From the NCBI GenBank assembly GCA_045654245.1, contig JAZOMX010000014.1, positions 1-43,380 on the forward strand: a DNA stretch of 43,380 nucleotides, read 5' to 3'. The notes under the pieces are model-generated. The model made no database searches, was not told the DNA's origin, and saw only the letters and a list, made by a program, of their open reading frames with translations. The number at the start of each line of letters is the position of its first letter. Position 1 is the first letter of the stretch. The position numbers and the translations under genes are program-made. Positions 7,530 through 15,252 of the stretch are shown in pieces. Source of the stretch: UBA10677 sp045654245 (lineage in GTDB: Bacteria > Bacillota > Clostridia > Christensenellales > Pumilibacteraceae).

Positions 7530-10500
7530 TTATCTGTTTTGGATTGCGTCGATAGGACGTTTCTTCGCTATTCTCATAACGGGGATAAACGAACCGATAA
7601 ACGCTACGGCTACGCCAAGACCAAGCAACAAGCCTATCTGACGAAGCCCGAACGAAAGTATCGTTAGGGGCATTCCGTAACCGCGGAATATACCGTTAAG
7701 AATAAAGCATACTACGCCGGTTGCAATCGCGGAGAGAACAAAGTTGATAAGCGTGATAATCATACTCTCGTTTAAGAATATTCCGAACACGTCGCCACTA
7801 CGAGCGCCGACTGCACGCAAGATACCGATTTCGCGCTTTTTCTGGTTAATAGATACGGAAATGAAGTTGAACATCATTAGAGCAGCGAATACGGCAAATC
7901 CGATACCGATATAGAGGAATACTTCGGAGAGCGTTTCAATTAGGTCGTTAATGTAACCTAGAATTGCAATCGTTTCGTTCTGTAAGCCGAATTCAATATC
8001 GTTTTCGAGTTTAAGCGAAATATCTACTATCTTGTTAAGTTTAGCCGTGTCGTTAAAAGGCATAGCGCCGAGAGCGAACATATAATCGCCCTTGGGAATT
8101 GCGCCGAACGCTCCGGTAATTGCATCCGAAACGCCTACACCCCAAGAATCAAGCGAGGAGGAGAAATAGTATCCTACTATCGTATAATCCCCGTTTTTCT
8201 TTACTCCGGGCGCCGATAGTTTATAAGTTCCGCTCATAAAGAAGTTACTACCTATCGACATACTTTCGAATACCGTTTGATAAAGTTTCCTTTCCGCTTG
8301 CTTACCAGACATTTCGTCGTACTCATTAGTCTCGTATCCGTCATTCAAAAGGTAATTTGTGTATTCCCACTTGATTTGCATTAGGTTATCTTGGAACTGG
8401 GGCGTTTCCATATATTCCTCAAGCGTTTGTCCAGGTGCGAGCCACCCCATATTCGTAGCCCACTCTTCTATATAATCTAGAGGAACGTTAACTACCGCTT
8501 TAATGAAAGAATCCTTACTCCAACGAATTTGGTCAAGGGTAAAGTTTTGCAATTCGTTCTTCTCGTTTTCGGTAAGGTCCGCCATCGTTCTGCCAAAAGC
8601 ACCGAGAAGAGCATTAATCGTGTCTTCCGTTAATTTGCTTTGACCGTATTCGTCAAGGTTATAAGGCGCAATAATCTCACCTTCGGCAAGAGCAGTCTTC
8701 TCTTCGCCAACCCAAGAAAGAACCTCTGCGTGTTCCTTAAGTTCTGCAAGCGTATATAGTTTTCCAGGTGAATTGAAAGTATCCCCGGAAACAAGTTCAA
8801 GACTTCCTTGGTTTTCCCAAGTGTTAATTCCGATTTGCTGTGACGCGCCGTACATATCCTTATTACGCTGTACGATTTTTGCAATCATACCTTGATTTAC
8901 TGCAACAACGGTATGGTAACCATAGTCACGCTCTGCAGTAAGTTTACGGCTTACAAGCATATCCATCATACCCTCGTCTTTTTGCTCTCCGTCGGGCATA
9001 AAGTCAGCATATTTAGTAGTATCAAAATGCGTATCGTAAATACCTACGATTTTTACGGTATTCGAACCCTCCGTAAACGGGAACTGGAGCGTGTTCGCAT
9101 CAAACGATTTGCCAATTACTGCATCATAATTATCAGCGCCGATATCTTCAGCATTAAGAGTTTTTAGACTTCCTGCCTCGGTGTAATTAAATCCAGCAAG
9201 AGCAAACTGGTCGAAAATAAATTTGGGGATTGCGATTTCATAATCGTTTTGAGGCATAACGCCTTTAACTAGACTTATTCCTGCTTGAGTGAGGTTAGCC
9301 TCGGTAAACTCTGCGTATCCGCCTATTCTTCCATTGTAAACGCTTAACGAGTTTTTGCTCTTAATATTATCTTTCTTTGCAAGGAAAGAGTCAATTTCAA
9401 AGCCCTTACTCCAAGTGTCAGCGCCTGCGTAAACGGGCAACATATTTACACCAGTTTGATTAGAAAGGCTAGCAATATCAGCGTCGGTTAAGAGTAAGTC
9501 TCTCTTGTTCGTCCAGCCGTCTTGTCTGTCGTGATAAGTCTTTGTGTAAGTCAAATTTTGAGTTTGGCTATCTGCAATAGACTGAATATAAGCATCCTTT
9601 CTGTTGTACGACGCCATAGTATCGGCAATACCGAATAGCGTAAACGCTACGAAACAAAGGAATATCGTAAAGATAAGTCTAATCGGTTTAGTTTTAAGCG
9701 AGGACGCACCGATTTTAAGCGAGTTTTTGAACGGGAGTTTACTTCTGATAAGTTTGCTATCTTCTGGAGCATACTTTTTGAGTTTGATTTTACTCTCGTC
9801 CGTACCCGAGAAAACGTCTTTACCGCCGTCGTCGTTAATACCAGCCACGCGATTTAGTTCTTCCGCTTTAGTTCCGTCAAGCGAAATTAGAGCGTCAGTA
9901 TCCGCTTTTTCTATGTACTCGGCAATAAGAGCAAGGTCCTTTTGCGTAAGTTTATAACCCTTTTTAACCTTAATAAATCCGCCGTCGATTACGCTTACTC
10001 CGTTAGATACGGGCGTGGGCGCAAGCGAGGTTTTGCTTACGTCGGAAAGAATTTTTCCGTCCTTTAATTCGATAATACGGTCAGCGTATTTCTCGGCAAA
10101 CTCACGGTCGTGAGAAACGATAAGAACGAGTTTTTCCTTGGAAAGTTTCTTTAGCGTATCGAATACTTGTTTACCCGTCTTACTGTCAAGCGCACCAGTA
10201 GGCTCGTCTGCCATTATGATTTCGGGCTTTTTAATAAGCGCACGGGCAATCGCTACTCTTTGCTTTTGTCCACCCGAAAGTTCGTTAGGCTTTCTGTTGC
10301 CGTAACCAGTTAGGTCAACTTCGTCCAAAATGGCGGTAAGTTCTTCGTTGGTTGCTTTCTTTCCTTGAAGTTCCATAGCAAGGGCAATATTCGCGCCTAC
10401 CGAGAACTCCGACAAAATATTGTACTCTTGGAAAATAAATCCGATAAAGGTATTACGATAACTATCAAAATCGGACTGCGAAAAATCGTTACTGGATTTT

Positions 10501-10700
10501 TCCTTAATGATAAACTCTCCGCTATCGGCAGTGTCAAGTCCACCGAGAACGTTTAGAAGCGTAGATTTACCACTACCCGACTTACCTAAGATAAAGACCA
10601 TACCTCTATCTTCAAACTTTAGGCTTACGTCGTCAAGCGCTTTTACAGGAACACCTTTTTTCGGACGGTAAGTCTTACTCACGTTTTTAATTTCTAGCAT
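7530..10700 (-). CDS. MacB/FtsX-type ABC transporter, ATPase fused to permease
   Basis: Probable exporter or mechanotransmission ABC protein in the cytoplasmic membrane. The N-terminal ATPase has Walker A GKSGSGKS (39-46), signature LSGGQ (141-145), Walker B IIMADEPTGA (from 161) and the H-loop SHD. A linker (about 220-330) leads to TM1 (about 340-360), then a very large extracytoplasmic region (about 365-925) and a C-terminal FtsX-like domain with three membrane helices including the ILRAVGAR coupling segment. This one-TM, large domain, three-TM layout is that of type VII ABC systems (MacB, LolCDE). No two-component system sits beside it, so substrate (peptide antibiotic, lipoprotein, other) is unknown. 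AAGGAG precedes the ATG. Length of 1056 aa is large for the family. Confidence 0.88.
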   Translation of the reverse strand: MLEIKNVSKTYRPKKGVPVKALDDVSLKFEDRGMVFILGKSGSGKSTLLNVLGGLDTADSGEFIIKEKSSNDFSQSDFDSYRNTFIGFIFQEYNILSEFSVGANIALAMELQGKKATNEELTAILDEVDLTGYGNRKPNELSGGQKQRVAIARALIKKPEIIMADEPTGALDSKTGKQVFDTLKKLSKEKLVLIVSHDREFAEKYADRIIELKDGKILSDVSKTSLAPTPVSNGVSVIDGGFIKVKKGYKLTQKDLALIAEYIEKADTDALISLDGTKAEELNRVAGINDDGGKDVFSGTDESKIKLKKYAPEDSKLIRSKLPFKNSLKIGASSLKTKPIRLIFTIFLCFVAFTLFGIADTMASYNRKDAYIQSIADSQTQNLTYTKTYHDRQDGWTNKRDLLLTDADIASLSNQTGVNMLPVYAGADTWSKGFEIDSFLAKKDNIKSKNSLSVYNGRIGGYAEFTEANLTQAGISLVKGVMPQNDYEIAIPKFIFDQFALAGFNYTEAGSLKTLNAEDIGADNYDAVIGKSFDANTLQFPFTEGSNTVKIVGIYDTHFDTTKYADFMPDGEQKDEGMMDMLVSRKLTAERDYGYHTVVAVNQGMIAKIVQRNKDMYGASQQIGINTWENQGSLELVSGDTFNSPGKLYTLAELKEHAEVLSWVGEEKTALAEGEIIAPYNLDEYGQSKLTEDTINALLGAFGRTMADLTENEKNELQNFTLDQIRWSKDSFIKAVVNVPLDYIEEWATNMGWLAPGQTLEEYMETPQFQDNLMQIKWEYTNYLLNDGYETNEYDEMSGKQAERKLYQTVFESMSIGSNFFMSGTYKLSAPGVKKNGDYTIVGYYFSSSLDSWGVGVSDAITGAFGAIPKGDYMFALGAMPFNDTAKLNKIVDISLKLENDIEFGLQNETIAILGYINDLIETLSEVFLYIGIGFAVFAALMMFNFISVSINQKKREIGILRAVGARSGDVFGIFLNESMIITLINFVLSAIATGVVCFILNGIFRGYGMPLTILSFGLRQIGLLLGLGVAVAFIGSFIPVMRIAKKRPIDAIQNR

Positions 10701-10740
10701 TTCACTTCTCCTTTACTTGATGTTTTACATAAATCACCCA

Positions 10741-10755
10741 AAACGCAAAGCGTTT
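10741..10755. repeat. Perfect inverted repeat upstream of the ABC fusion gene
   Basis: AAACGC / GCGTTT arms separated by AAA, about 40 bp upstream of the ABC gene start. It has no U-tract and may be an operator or an mRNA hairpin. Confidence 0.5.
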
Positions 10756-10773
10756 CGGAATAATTACCTCAAT

Positions 10774-10802
10774 AAAAAAGAGACCGAGTTCTATTCAGTC
10801 TC
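10774..10802 (-). terminator. Terminator after the two small membrane-protein genes
   Basis: On the minus strand an 8-bp stem with one G-U pair (10795-10802 with 10780-10787), 7-nt loop, followed by six T. It separates these genes from the ABC fusion gene downstream. Confidence 0.75.
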
Positions 10803-10814
10803 CTACTTTTCCTA

Positions 10815-11138
10815 TTACGCAACGAGTAAATAAATTAAACCAAATACCGCGATTGCAAAAATAATCGCCATTATTATGGTATTAATAACTGCCCTTTTAT
10901 ATTCAGGGTTACGATGATTTTTTACGGTTACTAGTACCGTTATCGTTCTAACTAGCGCAAGCGCCGTTGCTACGATATAAACGCCAAGACCTACGCCCAA
11001 GATTACGAGCGACGCCGATAAACTACCGAGTGAAACGAATAAGCCCACTAGCAATAAAACTGCGCCCAAAACCATAGTCAAGTCGCAAATTTGTTTCAAG
11101 CCAAAGTTCGAAAAATAATTAGTTTTCTTCTTTTCCAT
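10815..11138 (-). CDS. Small membrane protein of unknown function, 107 aa
   Basis: Not recognised. Hydrophobic segments at about 18-43, 45-68 and 85-106 suggest three membrane helices with a short basic loop (KNHRNPEYKR) before the last. GAGG lies upstream of the ATG. It follows the next gene upstream by 16 bp and is ended by a clear terminator. The topology resembles that of its partner gene, so the pair may form a complex or be distant paralogues; no catalytic motif is visible. Confidence 0.7.
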   Translation of the reverse strand: MEKKKTNYFSNFGLKQICDLTMVLGAVLLLVGLFVSLGSLSASLVILGVGLGVYIVATALALVRTITVLVTVKNHRNPEYKRAVINTIIMAIIFAIAVFGLIYLLVA

Positions 11139-11154
11139 ATTTTACCTCTTCTTT

Positions 11155-11466
11155 TTATAAAACGGTTATTCCAAGAACGTAACTCATTACTACGAGTGTT
11201 GCCGAAATTACCCACAAAATAAACATTTTTTTGCCTCTGTTTTTTGCAGAGTCGTAAGACGCAATTACCGTTATGACGATTGCTATCGCCAAGGCAACTT
11301 GCGCCAATATATTAAGCACGCCAAGACTAATCGTTGCGTCGAACAGTCTGTTTATCAGTCCTAGAACTGCTTTAACGACCATAACGAGCGCCAAGAATAT
11401 TACTGCCCAGTACGCTAGAATATTAATTAGACTTCCTCTTTGACGAGGAGGTTTACCGTTGCTCAT
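11155..11466 (-). CDS. Small membrane protein of unknown function, 103 aa
   Basis: Not recognised. After a basic N-terminus (KPPRQRG) there are three hydrophobic stretches at about 17-38, 50-72 and 80-102. I chose the ATG at 11464-11466, which has AAGGAG upstream; an in-frame extension of seven codons would swallow the ribosome site. First gene of a two-gene operon with its own promoter. Confidence 0.7.
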   Translation of the reverse strand: MSNGKPPRQRGSLINILAYWAVIFLALVMVVKAVLGLINRLFDATISLGVLNILAQVALAIAIVITVIASYDSAKNRGKKMFILWVISATLVVMSYVLGITVL

Positions 11467-11490
11467 AATAACTCTCCTTACTACCACACT

Positions 11491-11519
11491 ATTTTACAAC
11501 TTTTCCGCCGTCGTGTCAA
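11491..11519 (-). promoter_or_regulatory. Promoter of the two small membrane-protein genes
   Basis: Minus strand TTGACA (11514-11519), 17-bp spacer, TAAAAT (11491-11496), 25 bp before the start codon. Confidence 0.75.
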
Positions 11520-11537
11520 CAAAATACCGCTATTATT

Positions 11538-12470
11538 TTATATCGTCGTTTCTCTAAACGGGGGTTTTTTCTCTTTGCTTGCCAAAGCGTCGTAAACTTT
11601 TTCAAAATAATCGGGTAAAGGCGCAACAAACGCTTGTTCTTTTTTGCTGGTCGGATGCTTTATCGTAAGCCTATATGCGTGCAAAAGTTGACCGTCGAGC
11701 GTGAATTTTTGTTTCTTAAACCCGTATGACTTATCGCCAACGACGGGATGACCTAGGTGTTTTGCGTGCACTCTTATTTGATGAGTTCTTCCCGTTATTA
11801 TCCTAAAAAGAACTAGAGAGTAATTTTCAAAATGAGTGATAACCTTATATTGAGTAATCGCCTCTCTTCCGTCACTCGTTACCGCCATTAGTTTGCGATT
11901 TTTAGGGTTTCTCCCTATTTTTGTAAGTATCTCTCCGTTTTCTTTCGGCAAATTTCCTTCAAGCAGAGCCAAGTATTCTTTTTTTACGGTACGCTTTGCT
12001 ATTTGTGTTGACAGCGATAAATGCGCTTTGTCGTTTTTTGCAACGACCATTACGCCCGAAGTATCTTTATCAAGACGATGAACTATGCCTGGACGAATTT
12101 CGCCGTTAATACCCGATAAACTATCAAGGCGATACATAAGCGCGTTAACGAGAGTGTTGTCATAATTGCCTCCCGCTGGATGAACGGTAAGACCTTGCGG
12201 TTTGTTGATTACCGCAATATCGCCGTCCTCGTAAAGAATATCTACGGGGATATCTTTTTTCTCAATCTTGGTTACGACTTCGGGAATTTCAACCTCTATT
12301 TCGTCGCCTACGCTTATTTTTTGTCCACTTTTCTTCGCCGTTACTCCGTTTACCGTTATTTTTCCATCCGAAGTAAGTCCCGATATGCGCGAGCGAGTGT
12401 ATTCAGTTTTTGACGATAAGATTAAATCTAATCTTCCGCTCTCTTCCGCTTTAATCGTTATTTTCATCAT
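11538..12470 (-). CDS. RluA/RluD-family rRNA pseudouridine synthase
   Basis: Converts specific uridines in 23S rRNA to pseudouridine. An N-terminal S4 RNA-binding domain (GRLDLILSS to about residue 65) precedes the synthase domain with the catalytic aspartate in HRLDKDTSG, and the GRTHQIRVHAKHLGHPVVGD motif lies further on. Start is one of two adjacent ATGs (12468-12470 or 12465-12467); both overlap the end of lspA, with a weak GGAAG site upstream, indicating translational coupling. Longer upstream reading frame is only the shadow of lspA. Order lspA-rluD is common in Firmicutes. Which uridine is modified cannot be read from sequence. Confidence 0.92.
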   Translation of the reverse strand: MMKITIKAEESGRLDLILSSKTEYTRSRISGLTSDGKITVNGVTAKKSGQKISVGDEIEVEIPEVVTKIEKKDIPVDILYEDGDIAVINKPQGLTVHPAGGNYDNTLVNALMYRLDSLSGINGEIRPGIVHRLDKDTSGVMVVAKNDKAHLSLSTQIAKRTVKKEYLALLEGNLPKENGEILTKIGRNPKNRKLMAVTSDGREAITQYKVITHFENYSLVLFRIITGRTHQIRVHAKHLGHPVVGDKSYGFKKQKFTLDGQLLHAYRLTIKHPTSKKEQAFVAPLPDYFEKVYDALASKEKKPPFRETTI

Positions 12471-13086
12471 TATTTTCTTCCGTCTTTTGGGGGATTTGCT
12501 CCGTTTTGACCTCGTTTTTCTTGTCTTTATATATGAAAATATAATAAACAGCAAACAAAATTACACCCACGGTAAGAGCAATATCGGCAACATTGAATAT
12601 TGCGAAAGTCTTTTTCCCAAATATAGTAAATCCAAAATATTCAATCTCAATAAAGTCACGAACAAAACCGAAAATCACTCTATCAACAAGGTTTCCTATC
12701 GCACCTCCGATAATTAGAGAAAGCGCAATACGATTTAAGATATGTCCGCCCTTTCCTTTGTATAGAAAGTATATGAAAAATAAAATTGCAAGCCCTGTGA
12801 ACGATATGAAGAAAATCCTTATACCCGTCTCGCCTAATAGTTTATTTAGTCCGAAAGTTGAACCAAAAGCAGCACCGTCGTTATGGATATAAGTTAAATG
12901 CAAAAATTTAGGCAAAAGCGTAATAGTTTCGCCTAAATGCATATTGTTTGCGACGATTGCTTTGCTAATAAGGTCTAGCGCAAGAAAACCGAATAAGAGG
13001 ATAAGTTCGATTTTCGCTTTAATTATATAATCAAGCGCGCCACGAAAAAACGCTTTTATTTTATTTTTCATTTTGCTCGTTTTCAT
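12451..13086 (-). CDS. lspA: Signal peptidase II (prolipoprotein signal peptidase)
   Basis: Membrane aspartyl protease that removes lipoprotein signal peptides after diacylglyceryl transfer. Four hydrophobic segments are visible. Catalytic aspartates lie in the conserved GNLVDRVIFGFVRDF and FNVADIALTVG regions; the N-terminal FLALDLISKAIV motif is also typical. It has a charged Glu/Asn/Asp-rich C-terminal tail that is long for the family. Start uncertain: ATG at 13084-13086 (26-bp overlap with sepF) or 13069-13071 (11-bp overlap); neither has a good ribosome site, so reinitiation from sepF is likely. Confidence 0.95.
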   Translation of the reverse strand: MKTSKMKNKIKAFFRGALDYIIKAKIELILLFGFLALDLISKAIVANNMHLGETITLLPKFLHLTYIHNDGAAFGSTFGLNKLLGETGIRIFFISFTGLAILFFIYFLYKGKGGHILNRIALSLIIGGAIGNLVDRVIFGFVRDFIEIEYFGFTIFGKKTFAIFNVADIALTVGVILFAVYYIFIYKDKKNEVKTEQIPQKTEENNDENND

Positions 13087-13594
13087 ACGATTTGTTCGTT
13101 ATGCCTACTCCTTCGGGGGATAATAAAAATATGTTACCTGCTATTCTATGCACGCTACCGTTAAGCGCGTAAATCGCTCCGCTTACAAAATCAAGCACTC
13201 TTTGCGAAATATCCTCGTCAACTTCGTCAAGATTGATAATTGCGGACTCTTTAGTCTTAAGAAAATCTATTACGGTTTGAACGTCGTCGGCAGTCTTTGG
13301 CTCGTACACCATAAAACTTGCGTAATTCTTGCCGAGAACGTCACTTTTTTGGCGTTCTGGCTGACTAGCGGGCGCGTCGTACGCTCTTTGTTCGGGCGCA
13401 AACTCGTCGTTTCTTGCCGTAAAGTCGCTCGAAAACGAACTTTCGCGTTGGAAAGAACGAAGTCTATCCGTATAATTCCCACCTAAATCGTGAGTATCCT
13501 CATAATATTCGTATTCTCCGTTTCCAGCCATAATATTTTGGTTTCTTTCGTCTTCGTTTCTTTTTCCACGAAAGTAATCGCTAAATCTTCCCAT
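13061..13594 (-). CDS. sepF: SepF, cell-division protein linking FtsZ to the membrane
   Basis: SepF bundles FtsZ filaments and anchors them to the membrane. A short N-terminal helix (MGRFSDYFRG) fits a membrane-binding amphipathic segment; residues 22-88 are a charged, low-complexity linker; the SepF core fold at about 90-165 contains the VYEPKTADDV and IINLDEVDEDISQRVLDFVSGA segments. AAGGAG precedes the ATG. It overlaps yggS by 14 bp upstream and lspA downstream, as in the conserved yggS-sepF order of Firmicutes. Confidence 0.95.
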   Translation of the reverse strand: MGRFSDYFRGKRNEDERNQNIMAGNGEYEYYEDTHDLGGNYTDRLRSFQRESSFSSDFTARNDEFAPEQRAYDAPASQPERQKSDVLGKNYASFMVYEPKTADDVQTVIDFLKTKESAIINLDEVDEDISQRVLDFVSGAIYALNGSVHRIAGNIFLLSPEGVGITNKSYENEQNEK

Positions 13595-14261
13595 TTTGCT
13601 CTCCTTGGTTATATATTCTTTTTCCGAAAATTACGCTTCCAAGTCGGACTAAATTCGCCCCATACCTAATTGCTTTCTCGTAATCTCCACTCATCCCGGC
13701 AGAAACGATAGTCGTGCCGTATTTTTGCTTTGCTAAATTCGCAAAAGCACTAAACTGCTCGTAAACGTCGTCGGGCGCGTCGATAGGAAACACAGTCATA
13801 ACGCCTTTAAGCGCTAGGTTTGCTTTTCCGTTCACATATTCGAGCAACTCCAACGCTTTTTCGGGCATTACTCCGCTTTTATTCTCTTCTCGCCCCACGT
13901 TAATTTCAACTAAAACGGGCATAACTAATCCGTGCTTTTTTGCTTGACGGTCTATTTCGTCGGCTAAACTTTCTCTGTCAACCGAGTGAATTAGTTTAAC
14001 TTTGTCGATTATATATTTTACTTTGTTCGTTTGTAGTGCGCCTATAAGATGCCACTCTATTCCACTTACGGCGTCGTACTTTTCCAAAAGTTCTTGAACT
14101 CTATTCTCGCCCGCTATCGTTATTCCTAGCGACGGAAGTTTATTTATCGTCTCGGCTGGCACGGTTTTGGTTGCGCCAACTATCGTTATTTGCTCGTCTA
14201 TCCCGTACTCTCGCTTTACGGCGTCTATTTTTCGGAGGATTTCATTAATCTTTTCTTGCAT
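13581..14261 (-). CDS. YggS/PROSC-family PLP homeostasis protein
   Basis: Single-domain PLP-binding TIM-barrel protein that buffers pyridoxal phosphate. The PLP lysine is K32 in VGATKTVP; ENRVQELLEKY, WHLIGALQTNK and SAGMSGDYEKAI are family signatures. Length 226 aa is typical. GGAG lies upstream of the ATG. It overlaps the ATP-grasp gene upstream by 17 bp and sepF downstream by 14 bp, showing coupled translation. Confidence 0.94.
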   Translation of the reverse strand: MQEKINEILRKIDAVKREYGIDEQITIVGATKTVPAETINKLPSLGITIAGENRVQELLEKYDAVSGIEWHLIGALQTNKVKYIIDKVKLIHSVDRESLADEIDRQAKKHGLVMPVLVEINVGREENKSGVMPEKALELLEYVNGKANLALKGVMTVFPIDAPDDVYEQFSAFANLAKQKYGTTIVSAGMSGDYEKAIRYGANLVRLGSVIFGKRIYNQGEQNGKI

Positions 14262-15120
14262 TTCTTTTCTCCGTTACTTTTTTTATGTGCCTTGCATACG
14301 CTCCTGCGATATCATAACCCAAACTTTCAATCGCCTTAAAGTACGCGTTAGAGTTTGCCTCTACGAAATGCCCCTTTTCGGTAAGGAAATCAACCGAACC
14401 GTAATCAAGAGAAAGCGCAGACGCAATGAGTTCCGCTTGTTCTTTGAGTTGTTTGCTTGCCTCGTAGTTTTCGGCTACTCCACCCATATGCACGTTAGAC
14501 TTAAATCCCGTAGTGTTTTTTCTCTTGCAAGAGGCAATCGCCTTACCGCCAACGACGTAAATTCGTATATCTACGCCTCTCTCGTCGGCAACGTATTGTT
14601 GCAAAATATGAGGAACGTGCATCAATTTTTGTGACAATTCCCAAAGTTCAGCGCGTGAAGATGCCAGATAAACTTGTCGTCCTTGACTGCCCGTGTTTTC
14701 CTTTACGACAATCGGAAAAGAGAGTTCTTTTTCACAAAAAAACAAAAAATTCTCGTCGATAGTTTTATTTATATCGTAACGAATCGGCGCAGTAATCGTC
14801 TTGGGCATAAGCACACCCTTACCCTCAACTTCTAGAAAAGTTTTTGCTTTATCGTCGCAAACTTCGATTGCTCGTCCCGAGTTAAAAACGGGCATTTTCT
14901 TTTCTAGAATTTTTGCAACTGCGCTATCTTTATTCCAAAATACGGCGAAGTCGGCATCAACATCTACGCTCGCCTCTCCTTTTTCATTATATATAAGGTG
15001 AGGACAAGTAATCTTTTCTAGCGTTGCCCCCAGTTTTTCAAATTCTTCTTTAAGTCGAGAAAAAACGTACTCGATTCCGCTATCGGTATAATAGTTATTT
15101 ACAACGAAAATTCCTTTCAA
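14245..15120 (-). CDS. RimK-like ATP-grasp ligase
   Basis: ATP-dependent carboxylate-amine ligase of the RimK type, which in known members adds glutamate or other amino acids to a protein or small-molecule substrate. The N-terminal domain (1-90) resembles the RimK pre-ATP-grasp fold. The ATP-grasp part shows a nucleotide-binding lysine in VVKENTGSQGRQ, a hinge region HILQQYV and the metal-binding segment VDFLTEKGHFVEANSNAYF. The start is TTG at 15118-15120, nine bases after AGGAG; the next in-frame starts lack such a site. First gene of the division/envelope operon, with a strong promoter upstream. Its substrate is unknown. Confidence 0.82.
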   Translation of the reverse strand: MKGIFVVNNYYTDSGIEYVFSRLKEEFEKLGATLEKITCPHLIYNEKGEASVDVDADFAVFWNKDSAVAKILEKKMPVFNSGRAIEVCDDKAKTFLEVEGKGVLMPKTITAPIRYDINKTIDENFLFFCEKELSFPIVVKENTGSQGRQVYLASSRAELWELSQKLMHVPHILQQYVADERGVDIRIYVVGGKAIASCKRKNTTGFKSNVHMGGVAENYEASKQLKEQAELIASALSLDYGSVDFLTEKGHFVEANSNAYFKAIESLGYDIAGAYARHIKKVTEKRNARKD

Positions 15121-15152
15121 GACGCTCTTCTCCTTTTTAACATATTTATTAT

Positions 15153-15181
15153 ATTATACACTATACTCGTCCGCTTTGCAA
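15153..15181 (-). promoter_or_regulatory. Promoter of the RimK-like/yggS/sepF/lspA/rluD operon
   Basis: Minus strand TTGCAA (15176-15181), 17-bp spacer, TATAAT (15153-15158), followed by AGGAG and the TTG start. Confidence 0.78.
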
Positions 15182-15207
15182 GTAAAACACGATTAGACGA
15201 AAAAAAA

Positions 15208-15233
15208 GACCGATTCTCTTTCGAAAATCGGTC
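15208..15233. terminator. Terminator of the hydrogenase operon
   Basis: 8-bp stem (15208-15215 with 15226-15233), 10-nt loop; on the minus strand it is followed by a run of seven T, 20 bp after the hydA stop codon. Confidence 0.85.
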
Positions 15234-15252
15234 CTTTTTATTTTAACAAGGA

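Noticed and set aside
12471..12554. 28-residue basic extension of the pseudouridine synthase
   Set aside because: It lies wholly within the lspA coding region and precedes the S4 domain; later ATGs fit the family start.
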